This document shows positions 15,143 through 22,928 of a stretch of 24,474 bases of DNA, one piece after another. The notes under the pieces were generated by a model. That model saw only the letters and a program-made list of their open reading frames with translations, was not told where the DNA came from and searched no databases. A program made the translations under genes and the position numbers. This DNA comes from Sandaracinobacteroides sp964394815. GTDB taxonomy: Bacteria > Pseudomonadota > Alphaproteobacteria > Sphingomonadales > Sphingomonadaceae. The stretch is taken from contig CAYMZC010000021.1 in NCBI GenBank assembly GCA_964394815.1, positions 1 to 24,474 on the forward strand. The letters are read 5' to 3'. Numbering within the stretch: the stretch's first letter is position 1; the number at the start of each line of letters is the position of its first letter.

Positions 15143-15166
15143 CCGATGCCCTCCGAAGATGAAGAA

Positions 15167-15180
15167 TTTGTCCAGACAAA
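15167..15180. promoter_or_regulatory. Inverted repeat TTTGTC-CA-GACAAA upstream of the LytTR gene
   Basis: Perfect six-base arms with a two-base centre lie 77 bases upstream of the LytTR start. TTGTCC within it followed after 17 bases by TAGGCA could be a weak plus-strand promoter. Operator role is inference. Confidence 0.35.
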
Positions 15181-15256
15181 ACGGCTGTGATAGGCAGGCT
15201 CCAGCGCCGCGGGATTGGCTGGCGGTGAGAAAGTTCAGGCGGACTATCGAGGCATA

Positions 15257-16135
15257 ATGGCGACAGTAATGGGACATGGCGTTGCCGGCCAGCTCGGAAA
15301 GGTGCCGGATCTGCATCTGAAGATCACCTTCCTGCTGCTTGTCCCGCTGTGCATGGCACTGATTCTGGGGTGGAACGGCGTGGGGATGCTCAAGCCCTGG
15401 CCGGCACGCAGTGTCGGGCTGCTCTACTGGACCCTCGTGACACCGGGGATCTGGCTGTTCACCTACGCGATCCAGACGGCCGGGCGCAGGATCATCGACG
15501 AGCCGGTGACCGGGCAGCGCTTCGTGCTGCTGAGCGTGGCGAGCGCTGTGATCTCGCTCAACCTTTATCGTCCGATCAACAGCTATTTCGCGTTCGGATT
15601 CGCGCGGGTTTTCGGCCTGTCCAACGAACGGGTCGCGCCGCCATTCCCGACCGACCTGAGCAATTTCATCGACTGGCAACTGGCGTACCTCGCCTTCGTT
15701 GCCTTGTGGGTGCTGGCGACACTGGTGGCGAATCGGCTGAGCAGCGACCGATTCCTGTCGGGCGAACGAACCGTTGAAATGCAGACGGGCGGATCACGTG
15801 CGGCTGCATCGCTGCGTGAATATCTGGACAGGCTCGAAGAGGGCGCTCTGATCTCGGCGTCGGCCGAGGACCATTATGTCCGCGTCCATTCGCTGAATGG
15901 CAACGCGCGCTTCCATGGCCGCTTCGCGCAGGCGCTTGAGTTGCTGGAGCGTTGCGACGGGATGCGGGTTCATCGCTCGCACTGGGCGGCGCGCAGCCAT
16001 ATGCGCGGCTACGAAGGCGGATCGGGCCGGGCGTCGCTGCAGCTCAGCGACGGGCGCCGCCTTCCGGTGAGCGCCGCCTATCGCGACGCCGTGCTTCTCG
16101 CCGTGGCAAGCGCCGAAACGACCGCGCAGAAATAG
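15257..16135 (+). CDS. Membrane-anchored LytTR-family transcriptional regulator
   Basis: A 292-residue protein with an N-terminal membrane domain and a C-terminal LytTR DNA-binding domain. Hydrophobic segments lie at about residues 22-42, 62-82, 97-112 and 149-168, giving roughly four membrane helices. The LytTR domain spans about 195-292 (LISASAEDHYVRVHS, GMRVHRSHWAA, LQLSDGRRLPVSAAYRDAV). No receiver or kinase domain is present, so this is a one-component sensor-regulator that would bind DNA from the membrane. The ATG at 15257 is chosen over a TTG at 15215 because the upstream stretch adds no fold. It is the first plus-strand gene of cluster B and 144 bases before the first flavoenzyme, whose upstream region has a LytTR-like direct repeat. 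Confidence 0.9.
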   Translation: MATVMGHGVAGQLGKVPDLHLKITFLLLVPLCMALILGWNGVGMLKPWPARSVGLLYWTLVTPGIWLFTYAIQTAGRRIIDEPVTGQRFVLLSVASAVISLNLYRPINSYFAFGFARVFGLSNERVAPPFPTDLSNFIDWQLAYLAFVALWVLATLVANRLSSDRFLSGERTVEMQTGGSRAAASLREYLDRLEEGALISASAEDHYVRVHSLNGNARFHGRFAQALELLERCDGMRVHRSHWAARSHMRGYEGGSGRASLQLSDGRRLPVSAAYRDAVLLAVASAETTAQK

Positions 16136-16152
16136 CCCGAACGGGCCTTCGG

Positions 16153-16179
16153 AATTCGCGAAAAACGGCTTCGCGAATT
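16153..16179. promoter_or_regulatory. Ten-base-arm inverted repeat between LytTR and flavoenzyme genes
   Basis: AATTCGCGAA (16153-16162) and TTCGCGAATT (16170-16179) are perfect complements around a seven-base loop. Each arm contains the self-complementary TTCGCGAA, so the site is also a direct repeat of an 8-base palindrome. It begins 18 bases after the LytTR stop. No T-tract follows, so it is either a weak terminator or a protein-binding site. Confidence 0.5.
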
Positions 16180-16209
16180 TCCAACTCACGAAAATCCGCC
16201 GGTTTCACG

Positions 16210-16236
16210 TGCAAGCCCGGAACAGCCTTGCAAGCC
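16210..16236 (+). promoter_or_regulatory. Direct repeat TGCAAGCC-N11-TGCAAGCC, candidate LytTR operator
   Basis: Two identical eight-base repeats (16210-16217 and 16229-16236) are spaced 19 bases start to start, 44 bases upstream of the flavoenzyme ATG. LytTR regulators such as AgrA and ComE bind pairs of imperfect 9-base direct repeats about two helical turns apart, so both layout and position fit the LytTR gene next door. Assignment is inference. Confidence 0.45.
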
Positions 16237-16238
16237 TG

Positions 16239-16256
16239 CTGACACGACATTGTCAG
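16239..16256. promoter_or_regulatory. Inverted repeat CTGACA-N6-TGTCAG before the first flavoenzyme
   Basis: Perfect six-base arms flank six bases and end 23 bases before the ATG at 16280, directly after the direct repeat above. It contains a TTG (16250) that could serve as an alternative start, but its position in a symmetric site argues for the downstream ATG. Confidence 0.4.
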
Positions 16257-16279
16257 ATTTACCTGTCGCCAGAAGGATC

Positions 16280-17782
16280 ATGGACGTGGCCACGTATGAG
16301 CTAGACACTGCACCGCAGGCGGAAGGATCGGCAATCGGCCGGCGATCGCTTTTGCAGAGCGGCGCGGCGCTGCTGGCAACAGGGCTGATCAGCACGGGCG
16401 CTCAGGCCATGGGCGGGAAAAAGCGCCATGACGTGATCGTCATCGGCGCGGGGCTTTCGGGCCTCCATGCAGCATTGATGCTGGAAGAACAGGGCGCTGA
16501 CGTGCTCGTGCTGGAAGGCCGCAAGCGCGTGGGCGGTCGCGTCTATACGCTGATGGACGTGCCGGGCCGCCCCGAGGCCGCAGGCGAGCTGATCGGCAGC
16601 AATTATGCCCGCATGATCGATCGCGCCCAGTCGCTAGGCATGAAGCTGATCCCGGCGCGGGGCAGCAACATGAAGCGCGAGTGGCTGTTCAACATCCGTG
16701 GCGAGACGATCCGAGAGGCGGAATGGGCCGACCACCGGCTCAACCCGCTCCAGGGCGACGATCGCCGCATCCTGCCCAACGTGATGCTGCCGGTGCTTTC
16801 CAACCGCAACAATCCGCTGGCCGACCAGCCGCTCGATGCGTGGCTGAGCCCGGAAATGGCGAAGTACGACATTCCGCATTCGGACTATCTGCGCCAGCGC
16901 GGCTTATCGGACGAGGCGATCCGGCTCATGGACGTGGTGATCCACACCGGGCGGATCGATACGACTTCGGCGCTGCACGAACTGCGCCGCTACAATGTCG
17001 GCAGCTTCAACTCCAACTTGTCGGCACAGCGCAAAGAGCCCGAAGCCTACATGATCGAGGGCGGAAATTCGCGTCTGCCGGCGCGGATGGCAGACGCGCT
17101 GCAAAAACCGGTGGAACACAGCAAGACCGTGGTCTCCATCTCGCAGCGCGAAGGCTATGCGATCGTCGGCTGTGCCGACGGCAGCCGCCATGAAGCGAAA
17201 CGCGTGGTCTGTTCGGCGCCGCTGCGGGTGTTGCGCGACATGCTGTTCGATCCCCCCATCAAGGGCGAGCTCTGGCGCGCAATCAACGAGGTTGATTACG
17301 GCCTCTCGCTACAGGTCTTCTTCAAATATCTGCGCCCTTGGTGGCCGCATGCGGACAGCCCGCGGTCGATCTGGACCGACACGCCGATCGAGCGCTTCGC
17401 TTCACTCGAATGGGGTGTCGAGGGCGGCCAGATGCCGCAAGTCGGCATCGCCTTCATCAATGGCGAGCAGGCGCTGAAGTTCAGCTTCATGGACGATCGC
17501 CAGGTCTATGACTGGACGATGAAGACGCTGGCCGAAGTGCTGCCGGCGACGGAAGGTGCGCTGGAGCCGATCACCATCCAGGCCTGCCACCGCGATCCGC
17601 ATGGGTCGGGCGACTGGGTCTATTGGCAGCCCGGCCAGGTAATCCGCTTCGCGCCGTTGATGCGCGACAGCCACGGACTCACCCATTTCTGCGGCGAGCA
17701 TACCGCTGTGCTCGAGCGCGGCATGGAAGGTGCGTTCGAATCCGGCGAGCGCGTGGCGCTCGAAGTTCTGGACGTCCTGTGA
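16280..17782 (+). CDS. Tat-exported FAD-dependent amine oxidase-like flavoenzyme (first paralogue)
   Basis: A 500-residue flavin monoamine oxidase-superfamily protein. A twin-arginine signal (GRRSLLQSGAALLATG, residues 20-35, cleavage near AQA-MG at 43/44) predicts folded export to the periplasm. The FAD Rossmann motif VIGAGLSGLHAALMLEEQG starts at about 54, GRKRVGGRVYT is the second FAD element, and CGEHTAVLERGMEGAFESGE near the C-terminus closes the FAD site. The family oxidises C-N or related bonds; some exported members (NicA2) pass electrons to a cytochrome c rather than to oxygen. The start is the ATG with AGAAGG before it. Its stop overlaps the next gene by one base (TGATG). The substrate cannot be predicted. 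Confidence 0.93.
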   Translation: MDVATYELDTAPQAEGSAIGRRSLLQSGAALLATGLISTGAQAMGGKKRHDVIVIGAGLSGLHAALMLEEQGADVLVLEGRKRVGGRVYTLMDVPGRPEAAGELIGSNYARMIDRAQSLGMKLIPARGSNMKREWLFNIRGETIREAEWADHRLNPLQGDDRRILPNVMLPVLSNRNNPLADQPLDAWLSPEMAKYDIPHSDYLRQRGLSDEAIRLMDVVIHTGRIDTTSALHELRRYNVGSFNSNLSAQRKEPEAYMIEGGNSRLPARMADALQKPVEHSKTVVSISQREGYAIVGCADGSRHEAKRVVCSAPLRVLRDMLFDPPIKGELWRAINEVDYGLSLQVFFKYLRPWWPHADSPRSIWTDTPIERFASLEWGVEGGQMPQVGIAFINGEQALKFSFMDDRQVYDWTMKTLAEVLPATEGALEPITIQACHRDPHGSGDWVYWQPGQVIRFAPLMRDSHGLTHFCGEHTAVLERGMEGAFESGERVALEVLDVL

Positions 17783-18711
17783 TGCTGGCACGCGGTCTTC
17801 TGGCTCTGCTGGCGGCAGCACTGGTCCCGGCTGCTTCGACGGCTGGCCCCGAAGGGCTGACCGACGATCGCAACGCGCGCGACCTGACGCTCGCCACCGA
17901 ATGGTTCGAAGGCGAATTCAACAACGACCTTCAGGTCTGGTTCGAAACCGATCCGCGCTCGAAGATTCCCGCGCAAGCTCGCCGCGGGCGCGTCCACCGC
18001 ATCCATAGCCGGCTTCCCGAGGGCGTGTTGGGGGGCAGCGCATTCCTCGTCCGGGAATATCCCGACGATGATCGGGCGCAGCCTCCTACGGCATATGTCG
18101 TCCTCTTCGAATCGATGAAGCCGGCCGAAGGGATCGCAGTCCGCCATTTCCGGCTGAACGGCGCGGCGGATCCGGCGGTTATCCGGGCGACCATGCTTGC
18201 GCCGGAACCGGCCTGCGATATCGTTTTGTACAACCGCGGCGCGCAGCTGGAGGGCACCGCGCCCGGGGCATGCGGAACGGCGACCGGCGTGCAGGCCGAC
18301 AAGCAGATGTGGCTGGGGCCGGAGACCTATCTGCGCGAGCGGACCACCGGCAAGGCCGAGCTGACGCCGACGGCCTTCTACAAGGCGCGGACCTTTACCT
18401 GCACGGCAAACATGTTTGCCGACAGCTATCTGCGCCCCTCGAAAGCGGACAAGGCCTACGTCTTCGAGAACCGGCACGATCTAGGCGACGTGATGGATCT
18501 GGATAGCCCGCGCGACGGCAAGCGCTACCAGCTCCAGCTCCGTCGCCAGCGTTATCCCTATTATCAGCGAGACGGTGAATTCCTGCTGCTGCGTCTGCGC
18601 GAAGCGGGCGCTGCAAGCTCTGTCGCGCTCGTCACCAGCGACACCGACAACAACAGCATCAGCCTGAATCTCGGCTGGGCAATGATCAACTGCAATTCAA
18701 GACCAGCCTGA
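17782..18711 (+). CDS. Secreted CpcT/CpeT-like (phycobiliprotein-lyase-fold) protein
   Basis: A 309-residue protein with a Sec signal peptide (residues 1-21, LLALLAAALVPAASTAG). The mature part resembles the CpcT/CpeT family: a WFEGEFNNDLQ element at about 41-51, YVVLFESMKPAEG in the middle, then ACDIVLYNRG...LEGTAPGACGTATG and a YLRERT segment, matching the family's cysteine-flanked strands. In cyanobacteria this beta-barrel binds bilins; proteobacterial homologues have no known role and there is no phycobiliprotein here. The length exceeds the roughly 200 residues usual for the family. Its ATG overlaps the flavoenzyme stop, so the two are translationally coupled. It may bind a small hydrophobic ligand or intermediate in the periplasm. 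Confidence 0.6.
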   Translation: MLARGLLALLAAALVPAASTAGPEGLTDDRNARDLTLATEWFEGEFNNDLQVWFETDPRSKIPAQARRGRVHRIHSRLPEGVLGGSAFLVREYPDDDRAQPPTAYVVLFESMKPAEGIAVRHFRLNGAADPAVIRATMLAPEPACDIVLYNRGAQLEGTAPGACGTATGVQADKQMWLGPETYLRERTTGKAELTPTAFYKARTFTCTANMFADSYLRPSKADKAYVFENRHDLGDVMDLDSPRDGKRYQLQLRRQRYPYYQRDGEFLLLRLREAGAASSVALVTSDTDNNSISLNLGWAMINCNSRPA

Positions 18712-18761
18712 ACGGGCGGAGAGATTCAATAACGAAAACAAAAGACAGGGAACGGGATTAT

Positions 18762-21035
18762 ATGCGAACCAGATTCATGCTTTTGACCGCCGCCAACGCG
18801 CTGATATTCAGCGCTGCTCCGGCATATGCCCAGAATTCGGAATCGTCTGCGTCGCCTGCTGCCGAAAATAGCGGCTTCGCGCTTGGCGAGATCGTCGTTA
18901 CTGCCCGCAAGCGTTCGGAATCACTGCAGGATATCCCGCTGACGATCACAGCAGTCGATTCGAAGAAGATCGAGGAAGCCGGCATTGCCAATGTCGAGCA
19001 ACTCACCCAGTTCACGCCGGGCTGGCACTTCGAGAATGCCGGTTCGCGCCAGGGCAGCGCTGCGCGTATCCGCGGCCTCGACATCAACACCAACAATCCG
19101 ACGCGCCAGAACGCATCGTTCTTCGTCGACGGAATCTATTTCCCGGGCACGATCCAGTCGCTGGACTTCAACGACATCGCGCAGGTTGAAGTGATCAAGG
19201 GGCCGCAGAGCGCCCTCTTCGGGCGCCAGACCTTCGGCGGTGCGATCAACTTCACGACCAAGGATCCTGGCAACCAGATCGAAACGCGCATCACCGCGAC
19301 GGCGGCAACGATGGGCTATTACGACGTGTCGGGCAGCATCTCGGTGCCGCTGATCGAGGACAGGCTCTTCTTCCGCGGCTCGGCACGCTATTACAGCAAC
19401 GAGGGTCCGTTCACGAACAGCGTCACCGGCGGTAAGCTTGGTGCGCAGGAGAGCCGGAACTTCAACGCATCGCTGATCGCACGTCCGACCGACACCCTGG
19501 AGCTGAAGCTCCGCTACATCAACATCAAGGACGATGACGGCTCCATCGCTTCGGCGCAAATCGGCTCGAACATGCTGAACTGTGGTCCGTTCGGCACCGG
19601 CACACGTAAATTCTATTGTGGCGAGTTGCCTGTCATCAAGGCGTTCGCACTCAATACCGTCGTCGCGCCGAACCGCTGGAACGTCGAGGAATTCGGCTTC
19701 AATCGTGACGCCGACCTGTTCAGCGCGCAGGGAAGCTGGGACTTCGGGGGCGGCTACACGCTTACCGGCTCCTATGCGCACTACAAGGACAACAACGTCG
19801 ATACAATCGACGCCGACCTGACCGCGCAGCCGCTCTACGGCCTCGCCACATTCCAGAACTTCCGCGACAATTCGTTTGAAGTTCGCCTGTCCTCGCCCGA
19901 CGATCAGCGCCTGCGCTGGCTGGTCGGCGCCTATTATTATGACGGCCATTTCTCGCAGAACGCCATCTATTCCTTCGGCCCCGATTTCTCGACGACCCCG
20001 GCTTCGCAGATCCCGGATGTCGCGCGAGCGAAGAACCTTGCAATCTTCGGCTCGGCAACGTTCAGGATTCTTGAAAACCTGTCGATGAGCGGCGAACTGC
20101 GCTGGCAGAAAGACGAGGTCAGCAACGAAGGTGGCCAGGGCGCGGCGCGGCGTACCCTTTCGGGCGAGAACAAGGTGGTTCTGCCCCGCGTCATCCTCGA
20201 CTGGAAGCCGACCGAGGACATCATGGCCTATGCCTTGTTCAGCCAGGGCAACAAGCCGCAGCAGTTCAACGCAAACATCGCCGGCCTGACCGCAACACAG
20301 CTTGCGTTCATTGCCGATGAATATGGCGTCGGCATCGCGCTGGAGGAAGAGAAGCTGAACAACTATGAGTTCGGCCTCAAGACCAGCTGGCTCGACAATC
20401 GCCTGACCGCCAATTTCGCCGTCTATCAGATGAACTGGCAGGATCAGGTGTCGCGCGTGCAGGTGTTCCGTTCGCCTGAGGATGCAGCGGGCCAGATCGG
20501 CCAGCTTGATGTGGCGGCGAACAGCGGTTCCTCGCGTATCCGCGGCGTTGAGCTGGAATCGAGCTTCGCGGTCACTCCGCAGCTCAGCATCGAAGGCAGC
20601 TTCGCGTTCACCGATGCGAAGTACACCGAGTTCAACTCGGTCTATATCGAACAGGTCACCGGCAATGCAGACGCGACCGGCAAGCAGGGCCCGCGCTTCC
20701 CGAAGGTCCAGGCATCGTTCGGCGCATCGCACACCGCTCCGCTGACCGACGACTGGAACGTCACGACGCGCGCTGACCTGACCTACATGGGCAAGCGCTA
20801 CACCGACGAGAGCAACCTTGCCTGGATGGGTGACTATGCGCTGGTCAATGCCCGCGTCTCTGCGCACAGCGAAAAGATCCGCGTGAGCCTGTTCGTCGAG
20901 AACCTGTTCAACAAACAGGGCTTCGCGTCGGCACAGCGTTACCGCGATCTGACCGCTGGCGGAACGCCGTTCGCGTTCGCCTATACGCTACTCACGCCGC
21001 GCCGCGTAGGCATCACCACCTCCGTCAACTTCTGA
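18762..21035 (+). CDS. TonB-dependent outer-membrane receptor (cluster B)
   Basis: A 757-residue receptor with a signal peptide (1-23, ending APAYAQ), a TonB box EIVVTARKR at about residues 44-52, a plug domain (LQDIPLTITAVDS ... VEVIKGPQSALFGRQTFGGAINFTT, to about 167) and a beta-barrel ending LTPRRVGITTSVNF. No N-terminal signalling domain is present. It follows the CpcT-like gene by 50 bases and precedes the cytochrome gene, so the substrate it imports is presumably what the periplasmic flavoenzymes act on. A GC-rich hairpin just after its stop may set the ratio of receptor to downstream message. It is only distantly similar to the cluster A receptor. Confidence 0.95.
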   Translation: MRTRFMLLTAANALIFSAAPAYAQNSESSASPAAENSGFALGEIVVTARKRSESLQDIPLTITAVDSKKIEEAGIANVEQLTQFTPGWHFENAGSRQGSAARIRGLDINTNNPTRQNASFFVDGIYFPGTIQSLDFNDIAQVEVIKGPQSALFGRQTFGGAINFTTKDPGNQIETRITATAATMGYYDVSGSISVPLIEDRLFFRGSARYYSNEGPFTNSVTGGKLGAQESRNFNASLIARPTDTLELKLRYINIKDDDGSIASAQIGSNMLNCGPFGTGTRKFYCGELPVIKAFALNTVVAPNRWNVEEFGFNRDADLFSAQGSWDFGGGYTLTGSYAHYKDNNVDTIDADLTAQPLYGLATFQNFRDNSFEVRLSSPDDQRLRWLVGAYYYDGHFSQNAIYSFGPDFSTTPASQIPDVARAKNLAIFGSATFRILENLSMSGELRWQKDEVSNEGGQGAARRTLSGENKVVLPRVILDWKPTEDIMAYALFSQGNKPQQFNANIAGLTATQLAFIADEYGVGIALEEEKLNNYEFGLKTSWLDNRLTANFAVYQMNWQDQVSRVQVFRSPEDAAGQIGQLDVAANSGSSRIRGVELESSFAVTPQLSIEGSFAFTDAKYTEFNSVYIEQVTGNADATGKQGPRFPKVQASFGASHTAPLTDDWNVTTRADLTYMGKRYTDESNLAWMGDYALVNARVSAHSEKIRVSLFVENLFNKQGFASAQRYRDLTAGGTPFAFAYTLLTPRRVGITTSVNF

Positions 21036-21043
21036 CCATCGAA

Positions 21044-21069
21044 TGCGCCGGGCCTTCCGGCCCGGCGCA
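21044..21069 (+). terminator. Very stable GC-rich hairpin between TonB receptor and cytochrome c genes
   Basis: GCGCCGGGCC (21045-21054) pairs perfectly with GGCCCGGCGC (21059-21068) around a TTCC loop, and T21044-A21069 adds an eleventh pair. It starts eight bases after the receptor stop and ends 18 bases before the cytochrome start. No T-tract follows, so partial termination or 3' end protection of the receptor message is likelier than a full stop. Confidence 0.6.
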
Positions 21070-21087
21070 GACCAAAGGACAGTGCAT

Positions 21088-21468
21088 ATGCGAAAGACCC
21101 TTGCGCTCCTGACCCTGCCCGCCTTCTTCGCGGCGCAGCCTGCATCTGCGCAGGTTTCCGCCGATCCCGGCCAGCGCGCCTGGCTGCAATGCCGCGCCTG
21201 CCACACGCTGAAGAAGGGCGAGCCCAATAAGGTCGGCCCCAATCTGTACGGGCTGTTCGGCGCGAAGGCAGGCACGCTTCAAAAGCAATTCCGCTATTCG
21301 GATGCGCTGAAGGCATCGGGTCTCACCTGGAACGACAAGACGCTCGACGCATGGATTGCGAGCCCCGGCAAGACAGTGAAGGGCAATCGCATGGCCTATG
21401 CGGGTATGGCGCGCGCCGAGCAGCGTGCTGCGCTGATCGCCTATCTGCGCGCCGAAACCAGCAAATGA
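21088..21468 (+). CDS. Periplasmic class I cytochrome c
   Basis: A 126-residue protein with a Sec signal peptide (1-21, ending PASAQ) and one haem-attachment motif C35-R-A-C38-H39. The distal methionine is probably M102 in GNRMAYAG, the usual position in small soluble mitochondrial-type cytochromes c; KVGPNLYGLFG is the conserved segment after the haem. The ATG at 21088 has AAAGGA 14 bases before it. The gene overlaps the second flavoenzyme by four bases (ATGA), so the two are produced together. This context makes it the likely electron acceptor of the Tat-exported flavoenzymes, as the cytochrome CycN is for nicotine oxidoreductase NicA2; the parallel is inference. Confidence 0.95.
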   Translation: MRKTLALLTLPAFFAAQPASAQVSADPGQRAWLQCRACHTLKKGEPNKVGPNLYGLFGAKAGTLQKQFRYSDALKASGLTWNDKTLDAWIASPGKTVKGNRMAYAGMARAEQRAALIAYLRAETSK

Positions 21469-22928
21469 ATACGGCAAGCGTCTCGCGCCGGACTGCTCTG
21501 AAGCTGGCGGCTGGCACTGCCGCTGCCGTTCCGCTTCTGCGCACGGCGGGTGCGAGCGCCAGGGTGGAAGAACGCGCCGACGTCATCGTGCTGGGCGCCG
21601 GGCTTGCCGGCCTCAACGCCGCGCTGCTGCTGGAAGAGCAGGGCTACAAGGTGCTGGTGGTAGAAGGCCGAGACCGTGTTGGCGGGCGGCTCTACACCAT
21701 GGACGACGTGCCTGGCCGCCCCGAGGCCGGCGGCAGCGGCGTTGGCACCGGTTATGCACGGCTTTTCGATCGCTGCAAGCAGCTGAATGTCGCCTTTGAA
21801 GAGCATCGGCCGCGCACCGAAGGCACCATCGCAAATACTGCGATCCACGTCGACGGCAAGACGGTCCTTGCCAGGGACTGGGCATCCTCGCCGCATAATC
21901 CCTTTGCCGGCGATACGCGCAAGCTGCCGCCCTGGCTGGCCGGCCCCTTGTCGCTTTTGCCCTTCAATCCGCTTCCAGATGCCACAAGCTGGCGCGATCC
22001 GGCGTTTGCGAAGCATGACCGCTCGGTTGCCGAAGTGCTCGCCGAGCAGGGCTGGACCCCGGCCCAGATCCGGCTCGCCTATGCCACCAACCCGAGCTAC
22101 GGAAATTCTGGCCACGACCTCTCCGCGATGATGTGGTGGCATATCGCCCGCAATGCCGAAGTGATGGCCGGTGACGGCAAGGTCCATGCCAGCGTGGGCG
22201 GCAACCAGCGCATGCCGGAAGCCATGGCGCGTGCGGTCAAGGGCACTATCCACAAGAACCAGGCCGTGATCGGTATCCGCAGCGATGCGGATGGAATCGA
22301 GGCGGTGTGCGAGAATGGCAGCCTGTTCCGCGGGAAGGCGCTGGTCTGCACACTTCCGGCAACGGCGCTGCGCCTGATCCGCATCGATCCGGCCCTGCCG
22401 CCCAAGGTGCAGACCGCCGTCGACACCATCAGCTACAACCGTGTCTTTCAGGTGCATTTCGTACCGACGCGGCGCTTCTGGGAAGCTGACGGCCTGCCGC
22501 CGTCAATGTGGACAGATACGCTGGCCGGGCGCTTCATGGCGCTGAATTATGGCAGTGACCCTGCCGATGTGACGACCTTCCTCGCATTCGTGAACGGCTT
22601 TCAGGCGGACCGGCTGGACCGGATGCCGCCCGAGGCCGCAGCGGCGGCGGTGCTGGCCGAGGTCGAGCGTATCCGTCCATCGGCAAAGGGAGCGCTTCGC
22701 CCGATCAAGGTATGGAGCTGGCAGCGCGACCCGTTCGCAGGCGGGGCCTATGCCTGCTGGCAGCCGGGCCATATCGCCACTCAGGCACACGCCTTCGACG
22801 AACCCGTCGGCCGCCTGTTCTTCGCCGGTGAGCACACGGCCGCCGTCGCGCGCGGAATGGAGGGCGCAATGGAATCGGGCGAGCGCGCCGCATTGCAGAT
22901 CATCGAGCGCTTCCAGGAGACACTATGA
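21465..22928 (+). CDS. Tat-exported FAD-dependent amine oxidase-like flavoenzyme (second paralogue)
   Basis: A 487-residue paralogue of the flavoenzyme at 16280. The twin-arginine signal is VSRRTALKLAAG (RR at residues 8-9), the FAD motif GAGLAGLNAALLLEEQG starts at 44, GRDRVGGRLYT follows, and FAGEHTAAVARGMEGAMESGER is the C-terminal FAD motif. Both paralogues keep the unusual DVPGRPEA element, a WTDT-xxxRF block and a WQPG segment, which sets them apart as a sub-family. The ATG overlaps the cytochrome stop and the TGA overlaps the DUF1838 start, each by four bases. Probably a dehydrogenase that feeds the cytochrome; whether it acts on the same compound as the first paralogue or on its product is open. 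Confidence 0.93.
   Translation: MNTASVSRRTALKLAAGTAAAVPLLRTAGASARVEERADVIVLGAGLAGLNAALLLEEQGYKVLVVEGRDRVGGRLYTMDDVPGRPEAGGSGVGTGYARLFDRCKQLNVAFEEHRPRTEGTIANTAIHVDGKTVLARDWASSPHNPFAGDTRKLPPWLAGPLSLLPFNPLPDATSWRDPAFAKHDRSVAEVLAEQGWTPAQIRLAYATNPSYGNSGHDLSAMMWWHIARNAEVMAGDGKVHASVGGNQRMPEAMARAVKGTIHKNQAVIGIRSDADGIEAVCENGSLFRGKALVCTLPATALRLIRIDPALPPKVQTAVDTISYNRVFQVHFVPTRRFWEADGLPPSMWTDTLAGRFMALNYGSDPADVTTFLAFVNGFQADRLDRMPPEAAAAAVLAEVERIRPSAKGALRPIKVWSWQRDPFAGGAYACWQPGHIATQAHAFDEPVGRLFFAGEHTAAVARGMEGAMESGERAALQIIERFQETL

Noticed and set aside
18921..20867. Minus-strand open frame of 648 codons
   Set aside because: Lies wholly within the TonB receptor gene, has no recognisable domain and arises from GC-skewed third positions.
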